Assembly: GCA_030639305.1 (NCBI GenBank)
Contig: DAOWCY010000037.1
Location: 1 to 43,733, forward strand
Length of the DNA: 43,733 nt
From: JAGLQA01 sp023135565
GTDB lineage: Bacteria; Acidobacteriota; Aminicenantia; UBA2199
Reading direction: 5' to 3'
The translations under genes and the position numbers were made by a program. The first letter of the stretch is position 1; each line of letters begins with the position of its first letter. Shown here piece by piece: positions 16,169-24,606 of this stretch. The notes under the pieces are model-generated. The model made no database searches. It saw nothing but the letters and a program-made list of their open reading frames with translations, and was not told where the DNA came from.

Positions 16169-17047
16169 GTGAATCCGCGTTATAGAAAATATATTATCCT
16201 GACTTCGATTGTTTTGCATGTGCTGCTGCTTATTTTCTGGGAAGCAGCTATAAAATTGGGGATCATTGCCGTGGACATTATTCCTCCGCGGGCCGAATCT
16301 GCTCCTATCGTTTTCGATTTGCAGCCCGACAACAAACCGCGGCAAGTTATCGAAACCCCGGAAGATGCCAAAACAATCGAAAAACAAAAAGACGCCGATT
16401 TTTTGTCGGATAAGAACGCCCTGGCCAGGAACCCGGAAACAGACCCGGAAAAAGAAGTGGGCGAGACATTTGCCCGGGGCGATTTTGAGACCCACGAGCT
16501 GCCGGCCAGCCGCCTCCCCCCCGGGGCGCGTCCGGAAAAACCCCGGCAGCAGGAAAAGCAGCAGGACAAACCCACGGAAGCAGACCTGGAACGCAGCGCC
16601 AGGGAAGTCATTAAAGAATATATAGAGAAACAAAAAGAAGCCGTGCAGCCCGGCGTTAAAGAGCGGCTGCCTACAGTGGCTCATCAAAACCTGGATAGTA
16701 GGGCTTTAGATACCGGGGGCGGTCTTTCTTTTAACACCTATGATTGGGATTTTGCTCCCTACATGTTGGCTTTAAAAAAGCGCATCGGGCGTAATATTTA
16801 CCCCCCCCCCGCCTTTACTCGCTTAGGCATGATCAAAGGTTCCACGCTGCTGCGTTTCAGGATATACCCGGACGGCAAAATGCATGGTCTGCGGGTATTA
16901 GGATACAGCGGGCATAAATCTTTGATGCAGACCAGTAATACAGCCATAGAGATATCGGCGCCTTTCCCTGTGCTGCCGGCGAATTTTCCCGAGCCTTATT
17001 TAGAGGTAACCTGTAGGTTTTCTTACCTTGTGAGTGGACGAAGATGA
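16169..17047 (+). CDS. tonB: TonB-like energy transducer
   Basis: The 292-residue protein has a short cytoplasmic N-terminus, one transmembrane helix (about 9-29) and a long charged, Pro/Glu/Lys-rich spacer typical of periplasm-spanning TonB proteins. The TonB C-terminal domain covers about 205-290, with YPPPAFTRLGMIKGSTLLRF as the domain core. The start is GTG 16169 with AAAGGTGAG upstream. It leads a tonB-exbB-exbD operon that would pass proton-motive energy to outer-membrane transporters. No TonB-dependent receptor is present in the window. Confidence 0.85.
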   Translation: MNPRYRKYIILTSIVLHVLLLIFWEAAIKLGIIAVDIIPPRAESAPIVFDLQPDNKPRQVIETPEDAKTIEKQKDADFLSDKNALARNPETDPEKEVGETFARGDFETHELPASRLPPGARPEKPRQQEKQQDKPTEADLERSAREVIKEYIEKQKEAVQPGVKERLPTVAHQNLDSRALDTGGGLSFNTYDWDFAPYMLALKKRIGRNIYPPPAFTRLGMIKGSTLLRFRIYPDGKMHGLRVLGYSGHKSLMQTSNTAIEISAPFPVLPANFPEPYLEVTCRFSYLVSGRR

Positions 17048-17067
17048 AATTTACCTGAGGAGTATAA

Positions 17068-17697
17068 ATGGAACATGTAATAGAATTTTTTGAAAAGGGC
17101 GGTTTTATCATATACCCTTTGCTGCTTTGCTCTATTGTCGGGCTTGCTATCGTTATCGAGAAGGCAGTGGCTCTGCGCCGCAAAAAAGTGATTATCCCGG
17201 AAGTCGTAAATGTGTTGGATAACATAAAATGTTCGGCCGACATCGGGTTGGCCCTGTCCATCTGTGAAAAGCACAAAGGCCCTTTTGCCAATATCATTCG
17301 CGTGGGTCTCGAGAGCCGCGAACTGCCCAAGGAAGAGATCAAAGAGACATTGGTGGACCAGGGCCGGCAGGAAGTGCGGCAATTGGAACGGGGGCTGGTT
17401 GTTTTGGAGACTGTCGCCGGGATTGCGCCGCTTTTGGGTTTATTGGGAACTGTGATCGGCATATTGAAAGTATTTAATGTCATTTCTTCTATGGGTGTCG
17501 GTCAAGCCACGGCCATGGCCGGAGGTATTTCCGAAGCGTTGATTACGACTATAGTCGGTCTTTCAATCGGTATTCCTGCGGTGGTAGGGCACAATTTTTT
17601 CACCGACAAAGCTGAAGGTTTGGTGTTGGAGATCGAGAAGTATTCGTCGCTTTTAGTAAAGAAGGTCACATCCTTCAAGAATGACGACAACAGGTAA
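17068..17697 (+). CDS. exbB: ExbB/TolQ-family proton channel subunit
   Basis: A 209-residue MotA/TolQ/ExbB protein with an N-terminal transmembrane helix (about 11-31), a cytoplasmic loop and two C-terminal helices. These hold the conserved GIAPLLGLLGTVIGIL and GGISEALITTIVGLSIGIPA stretches that line the pore. Ribosome site GAGGAG precedes ATG 17068. It lies 20 nt after tonB. A TolQ role cannot be excluded from the sequence alone, but the tonB neighbour favours ExbB. Confidence 0.9.
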   Translation: MEHVIEFFEKGGFIIYPLLLCSIVGLAIVIEKAVALRRKKVIIPEVVNVLDNIKCSADIGLALSICEKHKGPFANIIRVGLESRELPKEEIKETLVDQGRQEVRQLERGLVVLETVAGIAPLLGLLGTVIGILKVFNVISSMGVGQATAMAGGISEALITTIVGLSIGIPAVVGHNFFTDKAEGLVLEIEKYSSLLVKKVTSFKNDDNR

Positions 17698-17737
17698 AAA
17701 AATGATAATAAAATCGTTTTATAACCGGTTAAACAGA

Positions 17738-17825
17738 AGTTTTGTGGGGGTTCAGGGAGTACCCACTGGCGTGGGTGCGGCACACCGCGCTTTTCAAAAA
17801 AGCCCCCTGGTCGCCGAAGGCAAGA
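17738..17825. repeat. Dispersed repeat inside the exbB-exbD operon
   Basis: It carries TTTTGTGGGGGTTC, CACTGGCGTGGGTGCGGC, GCTTTTCAAAAAAGCCCCC and the GTCGCCGAAGGCAAG end. It separates exbB from exbD, and the GAAGG of its last module is the only ribosome-site candidate for exbD. Confidence 0.75.
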
Positions 17826-17828
17826 AAA

Positions 17829-18227
17829 ATGCAATTTAGAAGCAAACCGAAGAGAAAAGCTCTTTTGAACATCACCTCGTTGATCGATGTCTTATTTTTG
17901 TTATTAATTTTTCTCATGGTATCCACCACTTTTTTGGAGCAGCCCGGTATCAAGTTAGAATTGCCTGAAGCGGACAGCGCCATCGTCGTCGAACAAAAAG
18001 AGTTCACCCTTTACGTAGACAAGAGCGGCAAAGTGTTTTTGAATGACAATGAAATAGCGGTGGAGGAACTGGAAGAGAAAATAAAAAAAGCGCTCCCCGA
18101 AATAGAAGGAGGCGCTGTCATTTTAAAAGCGGACCAGGAAGTATCTCACGGTTTGGTAGTCAGGTTAATGGACATCGTCAAGAAGAGCGGGGCCAAAAAA
18201 CTGGTAATCGGCACCAGGTTGAAGTAA
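17829..18227 (+). CDS. exbD: ExbD/TolR-family biopolymer transport protein
   Basis: A 132-residue ExbD: basic N-terminus, one transmembrane helix (about 17-37) containing the conserved membrane aspartate in SLIDVLFLLLIF, and a periplasmic domain with the LPEA motif and a VILKADQEVSHG segment. An in-frame start exists at 17742, but those 29 extra codons translate the repeat, so ATG 17829 is preferred; GAAGGC lies about 8 nt before it. With TonB and ExbB it forms the proton-driven motor complex. Confidence 0.88.
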   Translation: MQFRSKPKRKALLNITSLIDVLFLLLIFLMVSTTFLEQPGIKLELPEADSAIVVEQKEFTLYVDKSGKVFLNDNEIAVEELEEKIKKALPEIEGGAVILKADQEVSHGLVVRLMDIVKKSGAKKLVIGTRLK

Positions 18228-18428
18228 CCCCGCGGCCCCACTCGCGTGGGGGGGCGTTGAGCCGCTTCGCGGGGGGACGGCGTCCCCAGCCTATAAGCCG
18301 CTTCGCGGCAAGAGGCAGTGTGTGAGCGCCTTTGATTCTAAATAATCAAAAGTTTGGCCCCCGGCAGGGCCGCCGGAGGCTAAGAGGCTGGGTGCGCCGC
18401 ACCCCCACGGCAGGGTTGCCGGAGGCAA
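18228..18428. repeat. Dispersed repeat cluster
   Basis: It contains CCCCACTCGCGTGGGG, two GCCGCTTCGCGGC-type hairpins, GCGCCTTTGATTCT (reverse of the GAATCAAAAGCGC module), AAAAGTTTGGCCCCCGGCAGGG and two GCCGGAGGC ends. It starts within a few bases of the exbD stop. Confidence 0.75.
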
Positions 18429-18451
18429 GACCGGTTTAAGTTTCGACTCAT

Positions 18452-18481
18452 TTGAAAAAGATTATCTCTTCATGGTATAAT
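18452..18481 (+). promoter_or_regulatory. Sigma70-type promoter, leaderless start
   Basis: TTGAAA at 18452-18457, 18-nt spacer, TATAAT at 18476-18481. ATG 18487 comes 5 nt later. Confidence 0.65.
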
Positions 18482-18486
18482 GAACC

Positions 18487-19077
18487 ATGAAAAAAAAGAA
18501 CAACCGTTTTTATATGGGGGCATTCCCGGTTTTTTTCGTACTTTTGGTAGTGTTTTTGCTGCCGCTGAATGTTTACGCCGAGAAAGGGCCTTTTTATTTC
18601 CTCGAATATTCCGGTTTGCTTATGCTGCGGTATCTTCCGCTGGTGGGGCTGGCCGCGCTGATCAAACTCTTTTTATTTAAACGCAAATACTCTTTCGACT
18701 GGAAAAAAAACGAAAAAATCATCGTAAAAACCCTGGGCGAAGTATTTGCCGAATTGGTCTATTTCCTGCTGCTTTTTTTACTTTTAGCGCCGGTTATATC
18801 CGCGTTGGTGCTGGAAAAAATAGCCTTTATCGACGGCCTGATAAAAAGCCTGCCGGCCTTAAAGATTATTTTCACGATAATTATTTTGCTGCCGCTGCAG
18901 TGCTTCATGGGAGCAATCCTAAACTTAGTCCTGGTCTATTCTTGTTGGCCCGGGAAAGTAACCAAATCCGCCAAAGAATTTAAATACGGGATACTTTTAT
19001 CTTTGATATTTCCGCCGGTTCTGATTGTTTTTCTTGCCGCCGGGATATTATTAAAGCAGCACGTGCCGGTTTTTTGA
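18487..19077 (+). CDS. Hypothetical inner-membrane protein
   Basis: I do not recognise this 196-residue protein. Hydrophobic segments at about 10-30, 42-60, 83-106, 121-146 and 167-187 suggest four or five transmembrane helices, joined by short basic loops such as KRKYSFDWKKNEK. The first segment could instead be a signal anchor. The start sits 5 nt after a TATAAT box with no Shine-Dalgarno, which implies a leaderless mRNA. It faces the OmpA-like gene convergently, with a partial repeat between them. Confidence 0.7.
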   Translation: MKKKNNRFYMGAFPVFFVLLVVFLLPLNVYAEKGPFYFLEYSGLLMLRYLPLVGLAALIKLFLFKRKYSFDWKKNEKIIVKTLGEVFAELVYFLLLFLLLAPVISALVLEKIAFIDGLIKSLPALKIIFTIIILLPLQCFMGAILNLVLVYSCWPGKVTKSAKEFKYGILLSLIFPPVLIVFLAAGILLKQHVPVF

Positions 19078-19177
19078 GAATCAGCCGGTTTTCAACCCAG
19101 GCTTCCAGCCCCGGCTTCCGGTTTGCCGGAAAATTACAAATTGCAAACCACAAGCGCCAAATTTAAAACAATATCCC

Positions 19178-19217
19178 TGCCGCGCAGCGGCTTATCGCCA
19201 CCTCGAGCGCACGGGGC
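19178..19217. repeat. Partial dispersed repeat abutting the OmpA-like gene stop
   Basis: CCCTGCCGCGCAGCGGCTTA plus a degenerate CCTCGAGCGCACGGGG hairpin end directly at the minus-strand TAG. Confidence 0.6.
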
Positions 19218-20312
19218 CTAATTCGATCTTTTGATAATTTTGGGGATCAGGAAAACTTCTACCCGCCTGTTTTTGGATCTGCCTTCTTTGGTGGAATTAG
19301 AAGCCACCGGCTTGTATTCGCCGTATCCCGCCGCCGTCAAGTAGTTGGGGGACATCCCTTTAGATAGTAGGTACTTGACCACTTCGATAGCCCTGTAGGT
19401 GGAGAGGTCCCAATTGGACTCGTATTTTCCCGCTTTCGATGTTATAGGCACATTGTCGGTGTGGCCGGCGATAAAAATGTCGTTGTTCCGGGCGCTCTTA
19501 TTCAAAATAGGGAATACCGATTCCAGCAGTTCGCTCCCCTCTTTGCGTAAAGTGTGCCGCCCGGAAGCGAACAGGATGTCGCCTTTGAAACTCACCCGCA
19601 AACGGCCACTTTCGATTTTGGTTTCCAGGATGCCCACGGTTTTCTCTAAATCGACTTTGATTCCTTCTAATTCATTAATTTGTTTTTTATGTTCATCTAA
19701 TTTTTTTTTATATTTTTCTACCTCGTTCAATCGTTTGATTAGCTGCACGTTTTTTTGTTTTAGTTCTTCGTTTATGCGCATGGTCTGCTGGTTTAGCTGG
19801 CCGACTTTTTCCCCCAGGACCTGTTTGGAAGCGTCGATAATCTCTTTTGCTTTTTTGTTGAATGTCTTTTTGAATTGGGTGACAGTGGGATCGTCTGTTG
19901 TGGTGGGATTCAGGATCGTTTCGCCGGTAGAAGGTTTTAAGAAAATTTTCCCCATTTCCCCGGAGCCTGAAGAGGGGGCTGTCAATAACGCATCTTTGAT
20001 AACAGCAGGATCGATTTCCGCATCTATCTCTTTGACTAATTTATTTAGATTTTCCTGTTTTTGTCTTGTCTCCTCCGACAGCCTGTCGTAATTGCGGGTT
20101 GATTCATCGAATTTCCCCTGCCATGATTCCAGTTCCTCGTTTTTTTCCGCCAATTTTGCTTTCATATCGATCCTGGTTTTAAAAATTTCTTTATTGAAGA
20201 TGCTGTTTACCGTGTGCAGCATGATATCCGAAAGAGCGATGCCCAGGATAAAAGTGACGAAGAACCCCGATACGAGCATTATTTTTTTTACTGCCATGCT
20301 TTGTAGTATCAT
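19218..20312 (-). CDS. OmpA/MotB-family peptidoglycan-binding envelope protein
   Basis: A 364-residue protein with an N-terminal transmembrane anchor (about 7-29), a long coiled-coil region (about 45-110 and 165-240, rich in Glu/Lys/Gln) and a C-terminal OmpA-like domain (about 245-355). The latter holds FIAGHTDNVPI, the AIEVVKYLL helix and GYGEYKP...NRRVEV, which make the peptidoglycan-binding site. Anchor plus coil resembles MotB- or YiaD-like tethers, but no MotA partner is adjacent. A very good AAGGAGG lies before ATG 20312. It likely spans from the inner membrane to the cell wall. Confidence 0.85.
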   Translation of the reverse strand: MILQSMAVKKIMLVSGFFVTFILGIALSDIMLHTVNSIFNKEIFKTRIDMKAKLAEKNEELESWQGKFDESTRNYDRLSEETRQKQENLNKLVKEIDAEIDPAVIKDALLTAPSSGSGEMGKIFLKPSTGETILNPTTTDDPTVTQFKKTFNKKAKEIIDASKQVLGEKVGQLNQQTMRINEELKQKNVQLIKRLNEVEKYKKKLDEHKKQINELEGIKVDLEKTVGILETKIESGRLRVSFKGDILFASGRHTLRKEGSELLESVFPILNKSARNNDIFIAGHTDNVPITSKAGKYESNWDLSTYRAIEVVKYLLSKGMSPNYLTAAGYGEYKPVASNSTKEGRSKNRRVEVFLIPKIIKRSN

Positions 20313-20344
20313 AAAAAACCTCCTTTCAAGGCGTTTAAAGAAAT

Positions 20345-20373
20345 ATTTTACACTATTGGCAACAAGAAATCAA
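20345..20373 (-). promoter_or_regulatory. Promoter of the OmpA-like gene
   Basis: On the minus strand TTGATT, 17-nt spacer, TAAAAT, with the -10 box about 32 nt from the ATG and AAGGAGG between. Confidence 0.6.
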
Positions 20374-20562
20374 ACCCCAGCCGGTATGAAATATGCCCCA
20401 GCTATCCCTCTAATTGCTGATTCGATTGTCCTTTTTTCTCCTTCCAATTCTTGTTCTATCAGGTTTTTCTTATCTATAAATGGTTTCGCTGAAAAGCGCC
20501 GGGATAACTTCGGTTTTTTTGATAGTGGATTGGGGGCGAAACGAAGCAGTAATTTTCTTTTC
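20374..20562. other. Intergenic region between divergent genes
   Basis: No gene, repeat module or clear RNA structure seen. The stretch separates the divergent promoters at 20345-20373 and 20563-20591. Confidence 0.5.
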
Positions 20563-20591
20563 TTGCTAATTTTTTCCTAATCTGGTATAAA
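20563..20591 (+). promoter_or_regulatory. Promoter of the NfeD-like gene
   Basis: TTGCTA at 20563-20568, 17-nt spacer, TATAAA at 20586-20591. A full AAGGAGG precedes ATG 20645. Confidence 0.55.
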
Positions 20592-20644
20592 AGTATCGGT
20601 AACCGGAGCCGTTTTTTTTATTAAGTTAGGTAAGGAGGTAAAAA

Positions 20645-21154
20645 ATGGAGACAGCTTATGTAGCCATGGTAATTGTCGGCGTTGTTGCTTTCGGCGCTTC
20701 GCTGCTTTTCGGCGCGGATCACGATATGGACCACGATTTTGAAATAGAGCACGAAATCGAAGTCGAGCATAAGGTGGACCATGAAATACACGACGCCGAC
20801 GGCGTTATGGGACCCGGTAAATTCAGCATGAAACTGATAACCGCTTTTTCTATAGGTTTCGGCTTCGGTGGAGAAATAGGTCTGCGGGCCATAAAGCTTC
20901 CCGGCAACCTATCGCTGCTCACTGCCCTGCCGGCCGCGTTTGTTTTCTACTATGTTGCTTACCGGATTCTTAAGTGGCTTTACCGGCAGCACATAACCAC
21001 CCATATCGTAGGCAAAGATCTGGTTGGCAATAAAGCCATCGTTTTTACGGCGATAAAACCCGGAGGCATCGGCGAAGTCAAAATCGAAGCCCCAAAATCC
21101 GGCCAGGCCGAGTTTTTTCGCGCTAAAGCGGAATCCCCGGAGGGGAAGCTTTAG
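20645..21154 (+). CDS. NfeD/YuaF-like membrane protein, possibly C-terminally truncated
   Basis: The 169-residue protein has an N-terminal membrane helix (about 5-23), then an unusual His/Asp/Glu-rich loop (about 24-52, HDMDHDFEIEHEIEVEHKVD), a second membrane region (about 62-105) and the start of a beta-rich OB-fold (KDLVGNKAIVFTAIKPGGIGEVKIE). NfeD-family OB folds normally continue with another strand pair after the conserved Ala-Arg/Lys-Ala step. Here the protein stops ten residues later, just before a dispersed repeat. The acidic-histidine loop could bind metal. Family assignment is moderate. Confidence 0.6.
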   Translation: METAYVAMVIVGVVAFGASLLFGADHDMDHDFEIEHEIEVEHKVDHEIHDADGVMGPGKFSMKLITAFSIGFGFGGEIGLRAIKLPGNLSLLTALPAAFVFYYVAYRILKWLYRQHITTHIVGKDLVGNKAIVFTAIKPGGIGEVKIEAPKSGQAEFFRAKAESPEGKL

Positions 21155-21177
21155 GGGACAGGCTAAAAAGAGACTGC

Positions 21178-21302
21178 CTTGCCTCCGGCGGCCCTGCCGG
21201 GGGCCAAACTTTTGAAAAAGTTTGAACAAAACTTTTGTTTATTGAGAATCAAAAGAGCCCCTCATCGCCTCCCCGTGCGCACGCGGCCACGCGAGTGGGG
21301 TT
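21178..21302. repeat. Full-length dispersed repeat
   Basis: GCCTCCGGCGGCCCTGCCGG, the AAACTTTTGAAAAAGTTTGA hairpin, ACAAAACTTTTG, GAGAATCAAAAG, then CCCCGTGCGCACG and CACGCGAGTGGGG. Same orientation and order as 3183-3318 read in the opposite sense. Confidence 0.8.
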
Positions 21303-21333
21303 AAAAAAAAACAAATATAGAATTACTATACTA

Positions 21334-21362
21334 TTGACATAGGATTATTTATCCTCTAAAAT
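21334..21362 (+). promoter_or_regulatory. Consensus-like promoter, leaderless exporter operon
   Basis: Perfect TTGACA (21334-21339), 17-nt spacer, TAAAAT (21357-21362), then ATG 21369 after 6 nt. The bases around the -10 box and ATG (TTTATCCT...CCATATG followed by an A-rich run) closely match those at the 12279 promoter. Confidence 0.8.
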
Positions 21363-21368
21363 ATCCAT

Positions 21369-22190
21369 ATGAAAAAAATGTTGCAGTGCAAAACGAAATG
21401 GCTGTTGATCGCAGCAGCAGCTATGGCTTTTGTGGGCTGCGGGGACACGGAAACCCTGGAACTGGCCGGAACCTTAGAAAGAAGAACCTTAGAAGTATCG
21501 GCGCCCATGTCGGAAATAATCGTCGCTCTCCCGGTTAAAGAAGGCGAACATATCGACAAAGATACCATCATCGTGCAATTGGACACCGAAGTGGTGGCTG
21601 CCGAACTCAAAGCCCACGAAGCCGCTCACGCGGCTGCCAACGCGATGCTCAAAGAAGCAAGCGGCGAATTTAGCAGGCAGGCTAAATTAGTCAGGGCAAA
21701 AATCGCCACCACCCAGGCCTACGACACAGCCAGACGCAAAATCGACGAGGCCCGCGCCATGGTGGCCGAAAAAGAAGCCCGCATCACCCAGGCCAAAAAA
21801 CGACTCAACGACCTGACCATCCGCTCCCGGGTCTCAGGCATCCTGGACCAACTGCCCTACGACTTAGGCGAACGAACTCCCGCCGGAGGCGTGGTAGCTG
21901 TTATCATCGCCGACGATAAACCCTGGGTGCGGGTATGGCTGCCTACAAGAGTGGTGGCCCGCATCCAATTAGGACAGGAAGCGAAGGTAAAGGTCGCAGG
22001 TCTCGATAACTGGTTCGACGCCACAGTCGGCTATGTGTCCCGGGAACCGGAATTTACCCCCCATTACGCGCTCACCGAAAGAGAAACCGCTCACTTAGTC
22101 TATGAAACCAAAATCCGCTTGAAAGACCCCCAAAGAGACCTGCCGCCGGGTATCCCGGCCCGCGTCCGCATTTCGCTGCAGAAGAAATAG
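21369..22190 (+). CDS. HlyD/YbhG-like periplasmic adaptor lipoprotein
   Basis: A 273-residue membrane-fusion protein. The signal sequence ends in a lipobox around VGCGD (Cys24), so it is probably a lipoprotein. It has the barrel-sandwich start (LEVSAPMSEIIVALPVKEGEHIDKDTIIVQLDTE), a coiled-coil hairpin (about 77-140, Ala/Lys/Glu-rich) and the second lipoyl half (IRSRVSGILDQLPYDLGERTPAG), followed by a beta domain. With the ATPase and permease 13 nt downstream it makes a YbhG-FSR-type tripartite exporter. The outer-membrane channel is not encoded here. Confidence 0.87.
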   Translation: MKKMLQCKTKWLLIAAAAMAFVGCGDTETLELAGTLERRTLEVSAPMSEIIVALPVKEGEHIDKDTIIVQLDTEVVAAELKAHEAAHAAANAMLKEASGEFSRQAKLVRAKIATTQAYDTARRKIDEARAMVAEKEARITQAKKRLNDLTIRSRVSGILDQLPYDLGERTPAGGVVAVIIADDKPWVRVWLPTRVVARIQLGQEAKVKVAGLDNWFDATVGYVSREPEFTPHYALTERETAHLVYETKIRLKDPQRDLPPGIPARVRISLQKK

Positions 22191-22203
22191 GCAAGTACGG
22201 CAG

Positions 22204-23181
22204 ATGGACGTATACAGGCAGGAAAATAAAGTAATCGAAGCTCGCGGCGTGACGCGGTTTTTCGGTTCTTTGAAAGCGGTAGACGGCTTGAACCTCGACG
22301 TCTACCGCGGTGAAGTTTTCGGTTTTTTGGGCCCCAACGGCGCGGGAAAATCCACTTTGATCCGCATGTTGGTGGGGCTGCTCGATCCCAGCGCCGGTAC
22401 GGTGAATGTGCTGGGCCACCGCATGCCCGATGACGCCGATAATCTAAGGTCGAAAGTAGGCTACATGACCCAGAAATTCTCTCTTTATGACGACCTTTCT
22501 ATCGAAGAGAACCTGGATTTTGCCGCCGAGATTTTCGGTTTAGAGCGCTCTTACCGCAAGCAGCGCATAGAAGAAGTAATCGCTGAGTTCGCTTTAAATG
22601 AACGCCGCCGCCAGCGTCCGGCCACCCTCTCCGGCGGCTGGAAACAGCGCCTGGCCCTGGCCGTCGCCACCGTTCACAAACCGGAACTGCTTTTTTTAGA
22701 TGAACCCACTGCCGGGGTAGACCCGGACAGCCGCCGTTTATTTTGGGAGAAGCTTTTCAACCTGACTGTCGAAGGCGTCACCATCCTGGTCTCGACTCAT
22801 TATATGGACGAAGCGGTGCGCTGTCACCGTTTGTGTTTGGTAAAAGAAGGCCGGCGCAGCGCTTTAGGCACACCGCACGACCTGATGGGGTTTTTGTATG
22901 GCCGCATCATCGAAATCATTGCCAAACCTTTAGATCAAGTGTTGAATTATATCACCAGGAAACCGGAAGTGGCCAGCGCCACACAGTTGGGCAGCCGGCT
23001 GCATATTTTGTTAGGAGCGAACGCGCCTCCGGCTTCCCGGGTTATCGTCGGCCTGGCCAAAGAGGTCAAAGATGCGGGATATTCGGTAGAACAAGTGGAG
23101 ACCGCGGAACCCACTTTAGAGGATGTGTTTGTCGCCCTGATGCAGGGCGAGAAAATAAGAAACGAGGACGCCCACTCATGA
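22204..23181 (+). CDS. ABC-2 exporter ATP-binding subunit (YbhF type)
   Basis: A 325-residue ABC ATPase: Walker A GPNGAGKST (about 43-51), Q-loop MTQKFSLY, signature LSGGWKQRLALA (142-153), Walker B LLFLDEP (Asp165, Glu166) and the H-loop STHYMDEA. A C-terminal ~80-residue extension follows, as is usual in drug or polysaccharide ABC-2 exporters. It ends in an ATGA overlap with the permease gene. Only one ATPase domain is present, whereas YbhF proper is duplicated. Confidence 0.9.
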   Translation: MDVYRQENKVIEARGVTRFFGSLKAVDGLNLDVYRGEVFGFLGPNGAGKSTLIRMLVGLLDPSAGTVNVLGHRMPDDADNLRSKVGYMTQKFSLYDDLSIEENLDFAAEIFGLERSYRKQRIEEVIAEFALNERRRQRPATLSGGWKQRLALAVATVHKPELLFLDEPTAGVDPDSRRLFWEKLFNLTVEGVTILVSTHYMDEAVRCHRLCLVKEGRRSALGTPHDLMGFLYGRIIEIIAKPLDQVLNYITRKPEVASATQLGSRLHILLGANAPPASRVIVGLAKEVKDAGYSVEQVETAEPTLEDVFVALMQGEKIRNEDAHS

Positions 23182-24425
23182 AAACGGTAATACGCCCCAG
23201 CATCTCCTTGAAGAAAAAAAAGGTAGAATTACCGGAAGGGATTAAAACCTCCTGGCGGCGGATATTTTCCGTAGCCCGGAAAGAGATTCGCCAGTTGCTG
23301 CGTGACGTGTTTACCATGGGTTTTGTCGTCGGAGTGCCGGCGGTGCAGTTACTGCTTTTCGGTTATGCCATCAACCAGGACGTGCGCGGTATAAAAACCG
23401 CGCTGGTGGATCATTCCAACTCTTTTATTTCCCGCCGCCTGGTGGGCCAATTGGAAGCTACCCAGACCTTCCGGTTTTCCCGGCGGGTAGACAGTGAAGA
23501 GAAAGCCCGCAAACTGCTGGAAAGCGGCGAGGTCAAAGTAGTCGTCGTAGTGCCCCCGGACTACACCCGCTCCTATTACCGGGGCAGGGGGGCGGAAATC
23601 TCTATCCTGGTAGACGCCACGGACCCCATCCTGGCCCGGGCTGTGCGCGCTTCCGCCAACGGCTTGATGGAACGCCACAACCAGCGGCTGCAGCAGTTTA
23701 CAGTCAGCGAGACAGAAGGGGCGCGGCGGGTGCCGCGGCATAGAACCTCCTTTGCCGCCCAACCGGACTTAGTGCGCGAGCGGTTTTTGCGTTTTGCCGT
23801 GGTCAACCTGTACAACCCCGAACTGCGCACCCCGGTGTTTGTGGTGCCCGCTCTTTTAGGCGTTATCCTCACCACCACCATGATCTTGATGACCTCGCTT
23901 TCTATCGTTCGCGAAAGAGAACGGGGCAGTTTCGAATTCCTGATCGCCACCCCGGTGCGCCGCATCGAATTAATGGCCGGGAAAATCTTGCCTTATATCG
24001 GCATCGGTTTTATCCAGATATTTATCGTGGTGGCTACCGGGCTGATACTTTTCCGGGTCCCGGCTGCCGGGAGTCTTATCGACTTAGGCATCGTTTCTCT
24101 TTTCTTTATTGCCGCCAACTTAATTCTCGGGCTGGTCATCTCTTCGATCACATCATCCCAGTTCCAGGCCACGCAGCTCTCTTTTTTCTTTTTCTTGCCC
24201 TCGGTGCTTCTTTCCGGTTTTATGTTTCCTTTCGACTCCATGCCTGCCCCGGCCCAGTGGTTAGGTGAAACCCTGCCCTTGACTCATTTTATCCGGGCAT
24301 CGCGCGGAATTTTGCTGCGCGGTTCTTCTTTAGGCGAGCATTTCGGTGAAATCGGCGCCATGCTGTTGTTCAGCATCATAGGTTTTGTTTTGGCCACCAA
24401 ACTCTTCAAAAAGAGATTAGACTAA
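23178..24425 (+). CDS. ABC-2 type permease (YbhR/YbhS-like)
   Basis: A 415-residue permease from ATG 23178, which overlaps the ATPase stop. The frame continues upstream to 22743, but only as a shadow of the ATPase gene. One membrane helix near 45-65 is followed by a large extracytoplasmic domain (about 70-220). Five helices then close the protein (about 222-410), with the characteristic RERERGSFEFLIATPV motif between helices two and three. Typical operons have two permeases; here a single one would act as a homodimer. Confidence 0.88.
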   Translation: MKTVIRPSISLKKKKVELPEGIKTSWRRIFSVARKEIRQLLRDVFTMGFVVGVPAVQLLLFGYAINQDVRGIKTALVDHSNSFISRRLVGQLEATQTFRFSRRVDSEEKARKLLESGEVKVVVVVPPDYTRSYYRGRGAEISILVDATDPILARAVRASANGLMERHNQRLQQFTVSETEGARRVPRHRTSFAAQPDLVRERFLRFAVVNLYNPELRTPVFVVPALLGVILTTTMILMTSLSIVRERERGSFEFLIATPVRRIELMAGKILPYIGIGFIQIFIVVATGLILFRVPAAGSLIDLGIVSLFFIAANLILGLVISSITSSQFQATQLSFFFFLPSVLLSGFMFPFDSMPAPAQWLGETLPLTHFIRASRGILLRGSSLGEHFGEIGAMLLFSIIGFVLATKLFKKRLD

Positions 24426-24478
24426 GCTGTATCGGAACAGGTTATAAAGCTGACCCTCATGTATGCCGGTTAATTAGA

Positions 24479-24592
24479 AGTTTTTGTGAGGAATTTTCCA
24501 CGAAATAAGGTGGAAAATTAGGATAGACGCACCGCGTCCTCCCCTATGAACCTTTTTTCAAAAAGGTTCTGACCCGCCGGAGGCAAAATATT
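24479..24592. repeat. Dispersed repeat with two strong hairpins
   Basis: AATTTTCCAC / GTGGAAAATT (24492-24501 with 24510-24519, perfect) and GAACCTTTTT / AAAAAGGTTC form hairpins, followed by CCGCCGGAGGC. It lies between the exporter operon and the acyltransferase operon and may end the former transcript. Confidence 0.7.
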
Positions 24593-24606
24593 ATAAAAGA
24601 ATTAAT

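Noticed and set aside
20092..20580. 162-residue plus-strand ORF
   Set aside because: It is mostly antisense to the OmpA-like gene and its composition is that of a shadow frame.
22743..23177. N-terminal extension of the ABC permease
   Set aside because: The extra residues are the ABC ATPase gene read in another frame; ATG 23178 gives the normal permease start.
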